From Ornithodoros turicata (Eukaryota; Arthropoda; Arachnida; Ixodida; Argasidae), in assembly GCF_037126465.1 (NCBI RefSeq), contig NC_088203.1, positions 99,200,668 through 99,264,667 on the forward strand: a stretch of 64,000 nt of DNA, read 5' to 3'. A model generated the notes under the pieces. The model saw nothing but the letters and a program-made list of their open reading frames with translations, was not told where the DNA came from and searched no databases. The position numbers and the translations under genes are program-made. Each line of letters begins with the position of its first letter. The first letter of the stretch is position 1. Positions 1 through 11,955 of this stretch are shown piece by piece.

Positions 1-3000
1 ATTATTTGCCTACTCTTGTTGAACATAGTGTCACGTTCCAAGAGCGCATTATGAACGGCGGGAGGCAGCGAAAAACAAGAATTCATTTTATGTGTCGCAA
101 GCACACGTTAGCAAGACGACGGAAGGATAACGGGCAATTTTTTTCACGCGGGGCACATGTTATCCAATACGTCGGAGGCATAGAAGCATTTAGCAGCGTT
201 ATCGTTAACCCCTGCGCAGCGACACGTGATCTGAGTGATGGAGAGTCGTTTCCGCGTATTCCGAGTATCCTTACTTGGCCCACTGGGACACATTTTATTT
301 CGCTCGCACGAACCCGAAAAACGCATGAAACGCAAGCTGTGAGCGACTTATTTCGCTTATAAAGAAGAGATACGAAAATGGTTTATTTATTTGAGTCCGA
401 CAAACACAATTTTACCACGCACGGTGACTCAAACTGCAAATGTCACAAGCACGCATCGAAATGCTCAAGTGAAAGGAGGTTGTTACAGACTGTTTGCTGA
501 TGATCTCAGATATTTGTGTCATGACAGCATCTTCCATAATTACGCGTGTGGAAGTTTCGTGAATGTGATTAAGACACCTCAGCCTCCACAGGTGGAGCTG
601 CCAATATGGGAGATATACGTTTATTCAAAAAAGGAAGGGAGGAAAGGTTAGTCAAGCGTAGGCCGACTTGCTATTCCTTAAAAAAAGGAAAAGAAAAAAT
701 ACGGACACAAAATTTCGGAGAGCCATCAGCAAACTATCTGTCAACCTTCACATGGCCTCTCCCACCTCCCCTCACTTGAAAATTGACGTAACGTTAGTTG
801 CATATGTTTAGTCAATTACGAGTCATTACGATGTTTAGTCAATTAGTCAATATAAGAACTTTTTCGTTTAGTGAACACAGGTAGTGAGTACAGTCCGTTC
901 GCTAATCTTTCGCATCCCCTATACCACTACGAAGCTCTCCTACGCTGAAAACACACACTTTACGCCACCCATCTCAAGCTTCCCTTTGCTCTACACTTTC
1001 AGCTCACTCGGCGACAAATATTTATGCACACTATACGATGGCGCCTTGAGATGGTGAGCGTGGAATTTCGCTCAACCCGGGATGCTTGGCATCCTTTGCG
1101 CATGCCATTGCAGATATAGGGGATCGCTGTTTGTTCTTCGAGGCGATCGGATCCGAGTTAAGAGCTCCCCTATATAAAGAGGCGACGCCGGCATAATGTG
1201 TCACACGGTAAATGGGATGGGAGAATGAGGTTGACTGGTGAATCAACTCTTGAGAGGGCAAAGTATCGAGAAGAAGGCAGTCTTTGTTTGTTAGGTAGCG
1301 AGGCAGAACATTAAGATACCAGAAACATGAGCGCAAATGGTTTATCTAGCTACAGCTAATATCTATAGCATCGTTGTTCTAACCAATGTTGGGTTCATAC
1401 TGCACATGGTGAATGGATTAGCGGCTAGGAATGCATTACATATGCTTGCAGATGTTTTTGGGATCTGTTCACGGCCCCTTTAAAGTAACTGGATGTTCGG
1501 TGAATCAACGAGCTGTCAATCAATCAATCAGTCAATCAGCTGCGTGAAGCGCCGTTTCTTGAGCCACAGAGAACGATATCCCGATATCCCACGCCTAGAA
1601 AGTACTGGGCGCATCGCGCGTGCGTTAGGCAAGCGGCCCATCGCCACAAGAGGACCACGCTAAAGAGCACCACGACGCGTGAACGTATTGAACGCGTGAC
1701 GCCCCCCACAGTGTTGAAATAATGGCACACTTAGTATCTGGTACCGTATCCATCTATATTAACGTAACGCATCTCGTAACATATCATTGACGATACCATT
1801 TCAGTTGGGCTGCAGCTGAAGAACGGTTTGCCTTCGAGAAGTTAAAAATCTTCCAACGAGAAACGCGAAAAGGTGCTGATATGTGAGAACTTTATAGTGC
1901 CATTCCTGTTTGAAAGAGCAATAAGAAACAGTAGGGAACCCATCTTTTCTGGGCCACACGGTATACCGGCTGCTCTATGTCTCATTTATCTCTCTCACGG
2001 TCCCTGCAGACCTATACCTCCAGGATACCAAATCCCCTGTAACTGCCATCCGTCGATTAGCTCTCCCGAAATAAACGATTCTCCACTGTCATATTTCACA
2101 CTCAAGTCGACTTCTTCCATCCTCACGCCGTATATTCTTCTCGCCCGGTTTTTTTCAGTCTGCCAATTTTGACGAAACACGCGCCTGCTTCAATCCGTCT
2201 ACCCGCTGGCAGCAGAAATCACTTTCGCCGAGTCCTGTACCAGAAGAAACTAAACCGGGAAAAGTGGCAGCTTGCACAGTGTGCGGCGGCCAAGCATTAC
2301 TTTTATTATCGTCGCTTTCTCCCGTCGGTATGCTTTAGTTCTTTCTGGTTATACCCAGTCGATGGCCAATTCAGACTCCTCTTTCTCAAATAGGGCCCTC
2401 CCCCGGAAGAGTCACCGGGTCTTTCGTTTCCACAGAGGCGATGGTCACGAATTTCTCTCCGTCTTCTTTTTGTTCCGTTTTCTATTCTCTGCTTTTTGAT
2501 GACGAAACACAGAGCTCGACGGTTCACAGCGCAATGCTTCTTTTCGCTTCACTGTTGCTGTCGCGGAGGGGCTTGTGTTTGCTCATGAACGCTTTAAAAT
2601 GTGGGAAGCCCACGACGACAACGTGTGTAAACAAACCAAACAACTTGGAGAGTGAACGTCTCCGGGGTGTTTCTGTTCAGCGTCATGACCTATAAAAAAG
2701 CTCGCCATTATGGAACTCCATAGAAAGTGTTACCGCAGTTCGTGGCCGTGCGTGCTATCTTTTGTGCCAGCTGATAAAGAAGAGAGCCGATAAAAGGTTT
2801 TATCTATAGTACGTGGAATAAGAGTCATGCCATATCACGTGTAGAATGTTAAAACATATCCAATCAAAACTGGCTCCTGGCGTGTATTGTACCGAGTAAC
2901 ATTCGAAGACGATGGTAATCATTATCATCATGAAAGTGAACCGATAAATGAGGAAGTAAACCTATAAACTCCCAGGGCAACATATTCCTCCAGTTTAAGT

Positions 3001-3288
3001 TTCTTCTACTGCAGTTAATTGCCAGCACATCACGCTATCTCACATACGCAATATGATACGAGAGATAGACAGCACCAGTCACAGAAAACACGTAAAAGTC
3101 ATCTGCATTGCGAAAAGGAAAGCATCCGTTTCGTCCATTCATATTAGGGAGTTTCAGAGAATCGTAAGCGCCCTTCGATTCCGACTCCGTATCGTTGTCA
3201 GCCAATCAGATATCAGGAACGTGACGTCACCCACCCCAAAGGAATCACGCCAATTGGCTTATCATGTTTTCGAAAACGTTATCGTGTA
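1..3288. other. No gene recognised; mixed intergenic or intronic sequence
   Basis: Short ORFs on both strands show no domain, codon consistency or splice structure that I can support. The only repeat-like segment is 605-690, which resembles the 38.2 kb LINE-type tail. If the NCKX gene begins upstream, this may be intron. Confidence 0.5.
605..690 (-). repeat. LINE-type 3' end fragment (family with AATAAA-like tail)
   Basis: The stretch with ggaagggaggaaaggt, then gccgacttgctattcc and an A/G-rich tract, resembles about 38227-38310 (gggaggaaacgtcag, cgtcggcttgctattcc). On the minus strand both run into a TAATAAA-like end. At 605 the match is diverged. The origin is inferred from the shared tail layout. 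Confidence 0.4.
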
Positions 3289-3576
3289 CACTCTTAAAAA
3301 AAAGGGGCGCACTTTAACTCCTTTCCTTGCCACATATATAACACCCTTTTGGAGAGTACAATTACGCTCAAAAGGGTGTCTCCTTACTCCCTCAAGGGAG
3401 TAGCATAACACCTTCTCCCTGACGGGGAGTGCTATTACTCTCCAGTAGGGAGAAAGGTGTTATGCTACTCCCTTGAAGGAGTGGGGAGACACTCTTCTGA
3501 GCGTAATTGTACACTCCAAAAGTGTGTTATATATGCGGCAAAAAAGGAGTTAAAGTACACCCTTTTTTTAAGAGTG
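3289..3576. mobile_element. Palindromic MITE, Tc1/mariner-like ends, TA target duplication
   Basis: The 288-bp sequence is almost fully self-complementary. Left end CACTCTTAAAAAAAAGGGG pairs with the right end, and the whole is bounded by TA dinucleotides (3287-3288 and 3577-3578). Internal blocks (gggagtagcataacacc and its complement; ctgagcgtaattgtac and its complement) also pair. It has no coding capacity. TA duplication and CACTC ends fit a Tc1/mariner-mobilised MITE. Confidence 0.8.
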
Positions 3577-4641
3577 TAACTTCTACGTTCTCCTAAAACT
3601 CCCTATTCTTTAACGAATGAGCTACCCCACCAAATAACTCAAGCAAACCTGCCACTGTTGCGGCGACACACACTAACCCTGAAGCAGCCTGAGTTATCGT
3701 CCACATCGCTTATCCTTTCTAAGGCGGTTAGTCACCCATTTAAAACACAATCTATTCCAATGCAGCCGCATAATCGTATCACATTAGCGGGCCGCCAAAC
3801 ATTCAAATTGAAACCGAAACCGAGAACAAAGAACCCATATCAAATCGAGGAACAGTTCGCAGAAGACAGTCCCATTATTTGAGTCCCATCTCGCCGACAA
3901 TGGCAGCGAAACGGGCATTTCCATGCAGACGACGTCGGAGTGCATCACGATACGAAATGCTTTTGTTATCCGAGAAGAAAAAGAGGCAATCATTGTGCCG
4001 TCTATACAGAGAACGGAATCTTGGATGCGATTCCCCCAATCAGATCTTATGCGTGGCTTCATGAAGAAGCCGGAAACAATGGGATGACAAAGAAGCTCCC
4101 CAGCAGTGCTTTGTTGGCTGCAACGAACTTGTGCAAAAGCGCAGCTGTTTCGGCCGTCGAGTAAAGCAGACGATGGGCAAACCTTCTTGCAGGACAGAAG
4201 AAAAAATCGTCCTACTAACAATCCCCCAACTGTATTGATCCTCCTCCTTTTAAAGATCCGCGCAGACCTTCCAGGTTCATGGTAATAAGAAAAAGGAGTT
4301 CTTTTGAGGTGGCGGGGATTGTTGTTGCGGTAATACGAAGCTCACATTATGAGCCGCAATGAATGACATTTTGTGCTGTTACCAATCTATTTAATGACAA
4401 CTCGTTTTGGTGATGGGTCTTTATTTAGCAGACATTCCGTGTGTCTTTTCCAATTTCCAAGTGACCGCTGCAGTCTTCTTCTCGGGAAGCGCGCCAACAC
4501 GGAGCGGCCTGGCCTGTCGTTGGTTTCCTCATATTGTTTGAAAGGACCAACGACAGGCCGGAAAACCACTTTCGCCAACAACGGTGTCACCCAAAAAGTG
4601 GAGCCTTCCTTCAGCGACATCGCACTCGTTGCACTCAATAT

Positions 4642-4672
4642 CCCCCCCTCCCCCCCCCCCCCCCCCCCCCCC
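4642..4672. repeat. C homopolymer tract (about 30 nt) running into (CG)n
   Basis: An almost pure C run is followed by gcgcgcgcg. The length is likely variable and assembly-prone. It creates false proline-rich ORFs. Confidence 0.95.
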
Positions 4673-5059
4673 GCGCGCGCGTCATGCACATATATACCGT
4701 GTATACGATGCAGGAGAGGACAGGTGTCGATGTACGATGTAGAGGACAGGTATCGACGCAGCAGAATAAAAAGCAGAACATGTCAGAGCCTCTGGCGTGA
4801 AATGCAGCGCGATAGGGGAAAAGGCATCCAATGCATCCCGGGTGATAAATCGATCTTGGTTAACTCGCTGCGAGAGCCGTTCTTCCCTCGCCGTTTACCA
4901 AGTAAGTCTCGGAGGAACGGTGCTGTTGCAAAGATTGATGCCAACTGCCATCGTGTGTTTCCACCCCCCGGCGGCCGAGATGCACCCCATGTCGTACGGT
5001 GTTTGCAGCGAAGTCGTATACTAGCGTCGCGGAAAGGTGGATGACGTAGATATGGGCGC

Positions 5060-5079
5060 GGGGGGGGGGGGGGGGGGGG
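5060..5079. repeat. G homopolymer tract
   Basis: A run of about 20 G follows gggcgc, 390 bp after the C run. The two could pair as a weak hairpin. Confidence 0.95.
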
Positions 5080-5827
5080 CAATCGTTGCTAGGCGTATAT
5101 AGAATGAGCATTTAAAATACGAATAACAATACAAAATGTAGTTGTTTTGTGAAGCTTTACGTAGCTTTGATCTAGCTAGATAAGTTTGCTTCCGGTTGCT
5201 CGTACGACGAGAAAATTTTATAGAACCTCGCAGTAATGCGAATTTAGTTCAACAGAGTCATGTTGTCGTCCGGATGGCTTTTATTAACTGTCCACAGACC
5301 ATGTTTACCCTTCACTCTGGACTCTGCATCTCGATCATTTTCTTCGACAGAACAAAGGCAGAACACATTAGAGATATTAGAAGCAATAAGAACACGGCCA
5401 GCATGCTGGCATCGAAACGTGTTGACATGAACGTGAAGTTAATACGGACATACTACGCTCTATAAGTCAATAATATGTACACAGATTCCTTTGTGGGAGG
5501 TGCATTAGCCAATATACTGCGCTGCTACACGATACCACATCATATCTAAATGCTCTCTGTCGTAGACAGCTACCTTGAAAACCTCAAGTAACGTATAACG
5601 TAATGCATTGCAACTAGAAAAGAACTCATCAAATGCTTACCAAAATCAGTGATGCATCACAGTCTCAAGCCAATGAATATTAAGTTAATTATTGAGCAAT
5701 GGCTAAACATTTCAGTCAAGTCATGTGATTAATGTTAGTGTAACAACTCTAAAATATTACTTGTAGTTTCATTACTACATAGTGGCCGTTGATTTGTGGT
5801 CTTGTATCCATGTGTATGTATTTGTAT

Positions 5828-5946
5828 TTGTAAAGGGGCTCGTTATTTTATTCCCCCATTCCACCAAGCACTGGGGTAGAGTATCGCCTGTTGCGATGAA
5901 ACTCCCCACTCTCCAAGGCCGAAAATAAAGTTGTTGTTGTTGTTGT
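5828..5946 (+). mobile_element. LINE 3' end, severely 5'-truncated, 11-bp target duplication
   Basis: This 119-bp piece starts taaaggggctcgttatt and ends ccgaaaataaag plus (TTG)n. It is nearly identical to 54254-54368, which is the 3' end of a longer LINE copy. The repeat TGTATTTGTAT flanks it at 5817-5827 and 5947-5957, as expected for target-primed reverse transcription. It contains an AATAAA signal just before the microsatellite tail. Confidence 0.85.
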
Positions 5947-6155
5947 TGTATTTGTATGCAATGAATGCGTATATCCTATGCCTCTATGCTCTCCCCTATG
6001 TAATACCCTCCTCTAGGTCCCTTCGGGTGTACACAAATAAATGAACAAAATATGAGGTTATAGTAACTAGTGAACTAACATGAACTAGACACATTATTGC
6101 ACATAGACACTGCGTCAGGTTTGAGCTCGCGGAATAGCTGACTCACGGCTCTAAG

Positions 6156-6232
6156 ACGTTTCGGTACAAGACGTTTCGGTGCAAGACATTCTGGTACGGA
6201 TATCTCGGTACACGGACGTTTCAGTACAAGGA
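6156..6232 (+). repeat. Minisatellite of about 16-bp units (GACGTTTCGGTACAA-like)
   Basis: Five imperfect units lie in series: gacgtttcggtacaa, gacgtttcggtgcaa, gacattctggtacgg, atatctcggtacacgg and acgtttcagtacaagg. The same unit recurs in inverse orientation at 7102-7170. Confidence 0.75.
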
Positions 6233-6439
6233 CACCTGAAAGGTTTTATAGTCACAAGTTGCCTATTCTCGATTACGCATCAAAATAGCAATTTCAATTC
6301 ATTTTTATCTGCTAAACGAATAGGTGTGGATATATACAAAGAAAGGTAGAGATAATAACCTAACTATAGAAATACATATTAGAATACCAAGTACCAAGTA
6401 CTTCAAGTATATTCCTTAGTATACGCCTACGTTACATAC

Positions 6440-6512
6440 AGGACTCAACACGACTTCAACAGGACCGTCCTGTTGAAGGCAGCGCTGACTGCCGAAACGT
6501 CGACCCCAAAAT
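6440..6512 (+). mobile_element. Penelope-type hairpin remnant with hammerhead-like core
   Basis: A short inverted repeat (cttcaacaggac / gtcctgttgaag) is followed by CTGTTGA (6470-6476), a helix GGCAG (6478-6482) with CTGCC (6489-6493), then GAAA (6494-6497) and cgtcgacccc. The sequence from ggcagcgctgactgccgaaa to cgtcgacccc is the same as in the right arm of the 28.5-30.5 kb Penelope-like element. The copy is short and degraded at its edges. Confidence 0.55.
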
Positions 6513-6594
6513 GTAACTGTAAATCTATTTCTAGTACTTCCCATTCAATTTTCTTTTTTTAAATGTAACAAAACTAGCAATTTTTTGTAGTCCT

Positions 6595-6725
6595 TATATA
6601 ATGTGTAATATAATGTAATATTATATTATTATATGCAATATAATATTATATTAATAAATATAATATAATAGTAATAGTAATAATGTGTAATATAATAATC
6701 CTTATATAATAATAATATGTAATCC
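6595..6725. repeat. AT-rich low-complexity (TAATATTA)-type tract
   Basis: Alternating taatata/atataatat runs for about 130 bp with scattered taatagtaa. No coding potential. Confidence 0.7.
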
Positions 6726-7101
6726 TTAAATACGACTTCCCAAGTCTCTTCATTACATTACCCTGGCCGTTCTTGTGCACTAAATAAAACCATATATATT
6801 CATAATACCATATACATACATATATCTGTGTGTACGTGTGTTAGGTTTGTCTGCCTACACGTCTATGAAAGTGTCCCAACCCCTTTGAGGTCATACAAAA
6901 AGAGTAATCATTTTATATATGTCCGCAGAGTGACATCATCGCGTGTATGTGTCTTTCGGAAAGGCCAGAACCTTAAGCCTTAAAAATTAACAGACACGCC
7001 AGGCGGTACACTTGCCTTCTAATCGTGGAAGAGCAGGCGACTGACTCGTACACAACCTCGATAACCGCAGTGTATTGTTGTCCCACCCGGCAGTCAGCTT
7101 G

Positions 7102-7170
7102 TGCCGAAACGTCCGTGTACCGAGATGTCTGTAACGAAGTGTCTTGTACCCGAAACGTCCGCATACCCTT
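7102..7170 (-). repeat. Same minisatellite, inverted copy
   Basis: It reads gccgaaacgtccgtgta, ccgagatgtctgta, acgaagtgtcttgta, cccgaaacgtccgcata. This is the reverse complement pattern of 6156-6232. The ORF at 6973-7176 on the minus strand is a product of this repeat. Confidence 0.7.
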
Positions 7171-7904
7171 TATCACCTGCGGCAGCTAGAAGAGGTAGGT
7201 TCACGTTTCCTTTCTCTAGAAGTAGTCTCACAGACAACAACACTATTGAACGCGGCCGGCATAATGGCTGCTCAAAACGGCGGTTTTCGCATTTTCTTTA
7301 ATTAAATGCTTCGCGCCTTTGGTTATCTTGCTGTAGAAAGGGATAAACTCGGTACGAACTTTCCATTTCTGGTGACAAACGTCATTAAATAAGCAAAATT
7401 CGGATTTCAAATCGTTACGTGCAAGTTTTCACAACACGAGCTTGATATGATTTCTCTCTATCAGTATATACCTTTTGTCCAGAGGAAGGGATCGGGTGGT
7501 CCCGCCGTTACCTTAACATCACAAGTACACATAGTTTCTTCTATTATTAGACAGTTTGTGTGTTATTTATTTATTCATTACGTTTTTTAGTATACTTATA
7601 TGTATTTTATATCAACACAGGAAACTCTAGGACACTGATACATTGTCCCGCAACAATGCACGCAAGCCGGCTCTCTGCCCCTGGCTAACCTTTCCTTGCT
7701 TTTTTTTCTCCTTAATAAACTTTTTAAAAAAAATTGATGTTGTGAAAGGTCAATTTGGCCGTCCCTCCATCGGCAGAGTGCGCAACGCTCACTTGCATGT
7801 TTTTTAACGGAGAAAGGGCCATCATTTTAACACCTTACTATAGCCATGCGCTTTTACATAATGGCTCTGGAGTAGCTAGTCTCACGCTAGGTGCAATCTA
7901 CATT

Positions 7905-7995
7905 TCAATCTAACAACAACAAGAAGAACAACAAATAGATCATGACTATGGCCCGGGGTGATTCACCGCTGGAGAGCAGTACACTACCCCATTAC
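7905..7995 (-). mobile_element. LINE 3' end fragment, minus strand
   Basis: On the minus strand it reads gtaatggggtagtgtac, gcggtgaatcacccc, then a tail of ttgttgttcttcttgttgttg. The layout (ctggggtag..., gcgatgaa..., ending in (TTG)n) matches the LINE tails at 5.8, 44.3 and 54.3 kb, but identity is lower. Confidence 0.5.
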
Positions 7996-9433
7996 ACGCG
8001 AAAAATGAAATGCGAGATATGAAAATGAAGTTATGTGCAAGCACAACACTTGAACTCTCCTCCACTGGCTGCGCAGCGCTACGTCACATTTCAATCCAAA
8101 GTTCTCATGTTTCTTGTACAAACTAGATAAGTCGTAGCAACCATCGAAACATATCGGAAAAATGAAGCCTTCTAGCCGTGGAGTCCATTGATCAGGTCGT
8201 TTACATGTCACTGCACCCAACTCTAGGCAAAAAAAACTTCTCGAAGAGAGGCAGATTCACCGAGTGCATATTCACAGCACATCCTGGATAAGCGCTGTCC
8301 GAGATTCAACGTGTTCCCTCCTCTTATCCTCGTCAGGCAGTCATTTCGTACGCATGCATAAATATTCCGCGAACAGCTTGTCGGAATTCGCGCAACAAAC
8401 TGCAGACACCAGGCGCATGGACGAATCAGAATATTTATATTGTTCAGGAACAGAGCTCTCCGCTCTTTGTCTTTTCCCCTTGTGCATATTTTTTCAGCGC
8501 GCTATGCCGCACACGTAGAGCTGGCGATTGCAGAGGGCGTGGGCACCCCGCCAAAACCCCCGCTTCGGCCTGTTGCCATGACGACCATGGCCCGCAGTGT
8601 CGTTTGCAGGATAAACGGAAAGAATGTGAGGGGCAGCAAACTCTGCTGCACCGTTCACTGTGCAATTTTCTTTAACCTCGTATTTATTTATTTTTCTTCG
8701 TAGACGAGCCGTTTTTCTTTCTTTTTTGTCATCATCTCTTTTGCCGCGGACCACTTTTGGCTCTTTCGCGAGAAAGAGCCAGAGAGCGTCAAAAAAGACA
8801 GAAAGAAGTCGTATGATGCAACAATGGTGAGAGGATTTTTTCTTTTTTTTTTCGCGAACGTTTTCTCGGTAGGAGGACGGGCCGTATGAGACGTGGCTTT
8901 CATTCATTCGCTTCTATTTGTTTGTTTTTTTCCTCCTTTCAATCTCCTTCATTCCTTTCTCTGTCCACGGTAGACGTATTCACAACAGACTACAAGGGAG
9001 ACGATTAGGTACAGAAAAGCATGCCACAAATGGCCGTTGACCAAAGTGTTGGGGACACTGCGGCTATCTAACGAAACATTAGAATTAATGGTTAGGAATC
9101 GTAGGTCGGCCAAACATATTCCTATGGTGTCGGCACCTGGAAACGTTGCCCCAGGTTTGCGTAAGCGACGACGACGTTGATGATCCCGGGAAAGAAGACC
9201 TATAGCTCAAACGCAGAGGAGGTTTATAAGGTGATGAAACGCTACGTTGCCTACGGAAGTCGACGATGCTCCGGAGCGCGAAAACAGAAGACACAGCTAT
9301 ATGTCCTGGCCCACAATCGTTGCGAACAACGGACACCAGACGACGGCGCTTTTGCAGGACACATAAATAAATAAATAAACAAACAAACAAACAAAAACAG
9401 ATGGTGGTGGTGGAACTCCTTGCCGTAGTCTGC
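7996..9433. other. No gene recognised
   Basis: Short overlapping ORFs occur on both strands without recognisable domains. A T-rich stretch lies near 8840 and an (AAAC)n stretch near 9370-9395. Confidence 0.5.
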
Positions 9434-9552
9434 CACTCTCACTCAGAACTTCACCGCATAACACTTTGCTAGCCAACCATCATCACCTCTGACATCATTC
9501 TCTCCCCTGATTTGTTGAAAACAAGATACGTATGCCCTTTTGTGACACTCGC
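9434..9552 (+). mobile_element. Half copy of the palindromic MITE family A
   Basis: It starts cactctcactcagaacttc and continues through accgcata and ctagccaaccatcatc to ttttgtgacact. This is the left half of the element seen complete at 11.7-15.1 kb. The right half is absent. Confidence 0.65.
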
Positions 9553-9693
9553 ACAGAATGCGCTTTAAACACATTTAAAGAGATTGACACATTCAAACGC
9601 GTTTGGTGAAATCCGTAACTGTTTAAAACTGTTTTTTTTTAGATACGAAGGCAAAAAAATAGGCGATGTCAAGTTGCCGGTGGTGAGTAAATC

Positions 9694-9743
9694 AAAGAGT
9701 GATATTAAACGGTAGGAGCTCCTACCATTTAATATCACTCTTT
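9694..9743. repeat. 50-bp near-perfect palindrome
   Basis: Two 25-nt arms (aaagagtgatattaaac... and ...atttaatatcactcttt) meet at ggtaggagctcctacc with no spacer and one mismatched pair. It may be a tiny foldback element remnant or a deletion product of a larger palindrome. Confidence 0.8.
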
Positions 9744-10740
9744 CATTTTTTTTTAATCGCCAGCAGACACAAATTTAAAGTGTGGACACACACACACATA
9801 AAGAGACGATGATGAGATGGGGGCTGATGACAAAGTGCGATAAAGCATGCAAAAGTCGTACAAACGTGTCCACGTGCCTCTTCCATATAATGACGGCGCT
9901 TATGATAGGTAGAAGTTTTTTGAGGATCACGCGAAGTCGTCCTCCTTCCCCTTCAACATCAATATACGCGTGTCTTTCCTCCTTTCCACTCTGACTCTAA
10001 AAACCCCTCATTTCTGTTCTCGTCCTCGGTGAGCGGAAAAAGTATGTTTGGTCAAGAACACATCGGACACGAAGGGGAAGAATAATGGACGAGCAGCATG
10101 CGCGGCAGAAAGGATCGGCGGTCGATACCTGCTCACGCGCCCCACATGCGACAGGAGCAGAATTTCAATGCCGTCGGACCGATCAACTCAAACGGGATGG
10201 GAAGTTTCGAAATGAAGAGAGATTTCGAGCCATACAGGGCCGAATTCAACTGAATCGAGCTGGCTTCCGTATCGCTCCATAGAGCAAGCAGATGCGAAAA
10301 GAAGAAGGCCGCAATTTTGATTCGCTGTATTCCTTTCTTTCTCTTATTTGTTTTCATTTCATGGGCAGAAATCGTGAGGATGCTTAAGGTTGACAGAACA
10401 TGCTCTCGATCCGTGCAATGACGAAAAAGATTGCTCTATACCGACAACGATTCTGCAGGAACAAAAGTTCGTACTCGTGCACCAGTGTTCCCGGCCACAA
10501 GTTTGTTTGTTTCGTTTTCTTATTTCGCTGTTTGCATTTGATGGGAGATATAATAGATTATCGTGTCTTACAACATCCGGTGATTCACTTTCTGAGCAAA
10601 GCCGAAGGAGATTATCTGAAGCAGCGATAAATTTTGGCATTCTTGGTCAAAAACGATAAAAGAAAGATAGTGCTCGGATAAAAGGTCGAACAACAGGGGA
10701 CAGTGCGTGTACTATATCGTCCGTTGCTCGTGCTTTTATC
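9744..10740. other. No gene recognised
   Basis: ORFs of 65-93 codons occur on both strands, overlapping one another. No domain, signal or splice pattern supports any of them. Confidence 0.5.
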
Positions 10741-10747
10741 TTAGCAA

Positions 10748-10855
10748 TGTTTATATATATATATACCTCTTATATATACCTCTTTATATATATAAAGTAT
10801 ATAGGTATATAAGGTATATATATATATATATATATTTATTTATTTATTTATTTAT
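10748..10855. repeat. (TA)n and (TTTA)n tract bounding a palindrome
   Basis: tatata runs with cctcttata interruptions pass into (ttta)n, ending where the palindrome at 10856 begins. Confidence 0.85.
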
Positions 10856-11339
10856 AGAAGTTCAAAAAAAGACGCGGAAACAGATTTTAGGGAAGTTAAA
10901 AACACTAGTTTATTACATGGGGAGACGTTAAAAAGTAAAATGGGCAAGGGGTCGACGTTTCGACAGTGGCACTGTCTTCGTCAGGACAAAAGATGCGTAG
11001 CTGATTACACATTTCTTAAATAGGTTTGCTACATGACGTCATAATCGGTACGGGCACGCCACAGGCGTTTGTCAGTGAGTCAGATTCGGGACTGACGAAT
11101 CTGACTCGAATCTGACTCACTGACAAACGCCTGTGGCGTGCCCGTACCGATTATGACGTCATGTAGCAAACCTATTTAAGAAATGTGTAATCAGCTACGC
11201 ATCTTTTGTCCTGACGAAGACAGTGCCACTGTCGAAACGTCGACCCCTTGCCCATTTTACTTTTTAACGTCTCCCCATGTAATAAACTAGTGTTTTTAAC
11301 TTCCCTAAAATCTGTTTCGGCGTCTTTTTTTGAACTTCT
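10856..11339. mobile_element. 484-bp palindromic Penelope-type element with hammerhead-like cores on both strands
   Basis: Arms of about 235 bp are almost perfect inverted copies: agaagttcaaaaaaagacgc at the left end pairs with the end at 11339. The plus-strand core in the right arm is CTGACGA (11211-11217), helix GACAGT/ACTGTC with gcc loop, GAAA (11234-11237), cgtcgacc. The left arm carries the same core on the minus strand (GAAA complement 10958-10961, CTGACGA complement 10978-10984). AT-rich microsatellites lie on both sides. There is no ORF for reverse transcriptase or endonuclease. The tgccactgtcgaaac block recurs at 58.9 kb. Confidence 0.75.
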
Positions 11340-11708
11340 GTAAAACTTCGTGGCCGTTTGATAATCCTTTTACCTCACCCTTTATTTATTTATCTATATA
11401 TATCTATTTCGATTTTAAGCTAGAGTAATATCTGTTCATTTCGTAGCATAACACAGCGCAAGAATGTGGGTACTGTCGCTCGCACGTCGGAAAACTTATG
11501 TTCGTTTATTAAAAGATCCAAATTTCGAATGCAATACACGTTTCAATGGATAATGGCGAAGATAGATCTAGATCGTAGAACGCAGATGAACGGTAATTTC
11601 CAGTATTTCTTTTGAGTGCCGATGAACAGCAGGGCCTTTGTAAATTGTGCACTGATAAGTGCTATTACTTAAAAGTAATGTCACAAAATGGGACGCGCAG
11701 CTATACTA

Positions 11709-11955
11709 CACTCTAAAAACAGAGCTTCACCGCATAGCACGCTGCGCGCCAACCATTGCCACGCATGATAGTGTTATCGCTGGTGATTGGAAGACTGAGG
11801 GGGCGTACGCCTTTTTGTGACAATTTTCATAAATCCATATTGCCACAAAAGGGCGTACGACCCCCTCAGTTTTCGAATCAGAAGCGATAATCCTATCATT
11901 CATGGCAATGGTTGGCGCACAGCGCGCTATGCGGTGAAGTTCTGTTTTGAGAGTG
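11709..11955. mobile_element. Palindromic MITE family A, copy 2 (complete)
   Basis: A 247-bp element flanked by TA on each side. The ends are CACTCTAAAAACAGAGCTTC and its inverse. Internal landmarks are accgcatagcacgc, cgccaaccattgcca, gcgtacgcctttttgtg and their complements in the second half. Non-coding; the TA duplication suggests Tc1/mariner mobilisation. Confidence 0.85.

Larger units (their letters stand above)
3579..5816. other. No gene recognised; contains a hairpin and long C and G runs
   Basis: The 223-codon ORF at 4373-5044 is kept open by a homopolymer C run and has no domain. An inverted repeat of about 14 bp (ggcctgtcgttggt) lies at 4510-4557. Nothing else was identified. Confidence 0.5.

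Noticed and set aside
1031..1336. 101-codon minus ORF
   Set aside because: No domain, and no start or splice context.
4373..5044. Long ORF of 223 codons on the plus strand
   Set aside because: It runs through a C homopolymer, has no domain, and opposite-strand ORFs of similar length cover the same bases.
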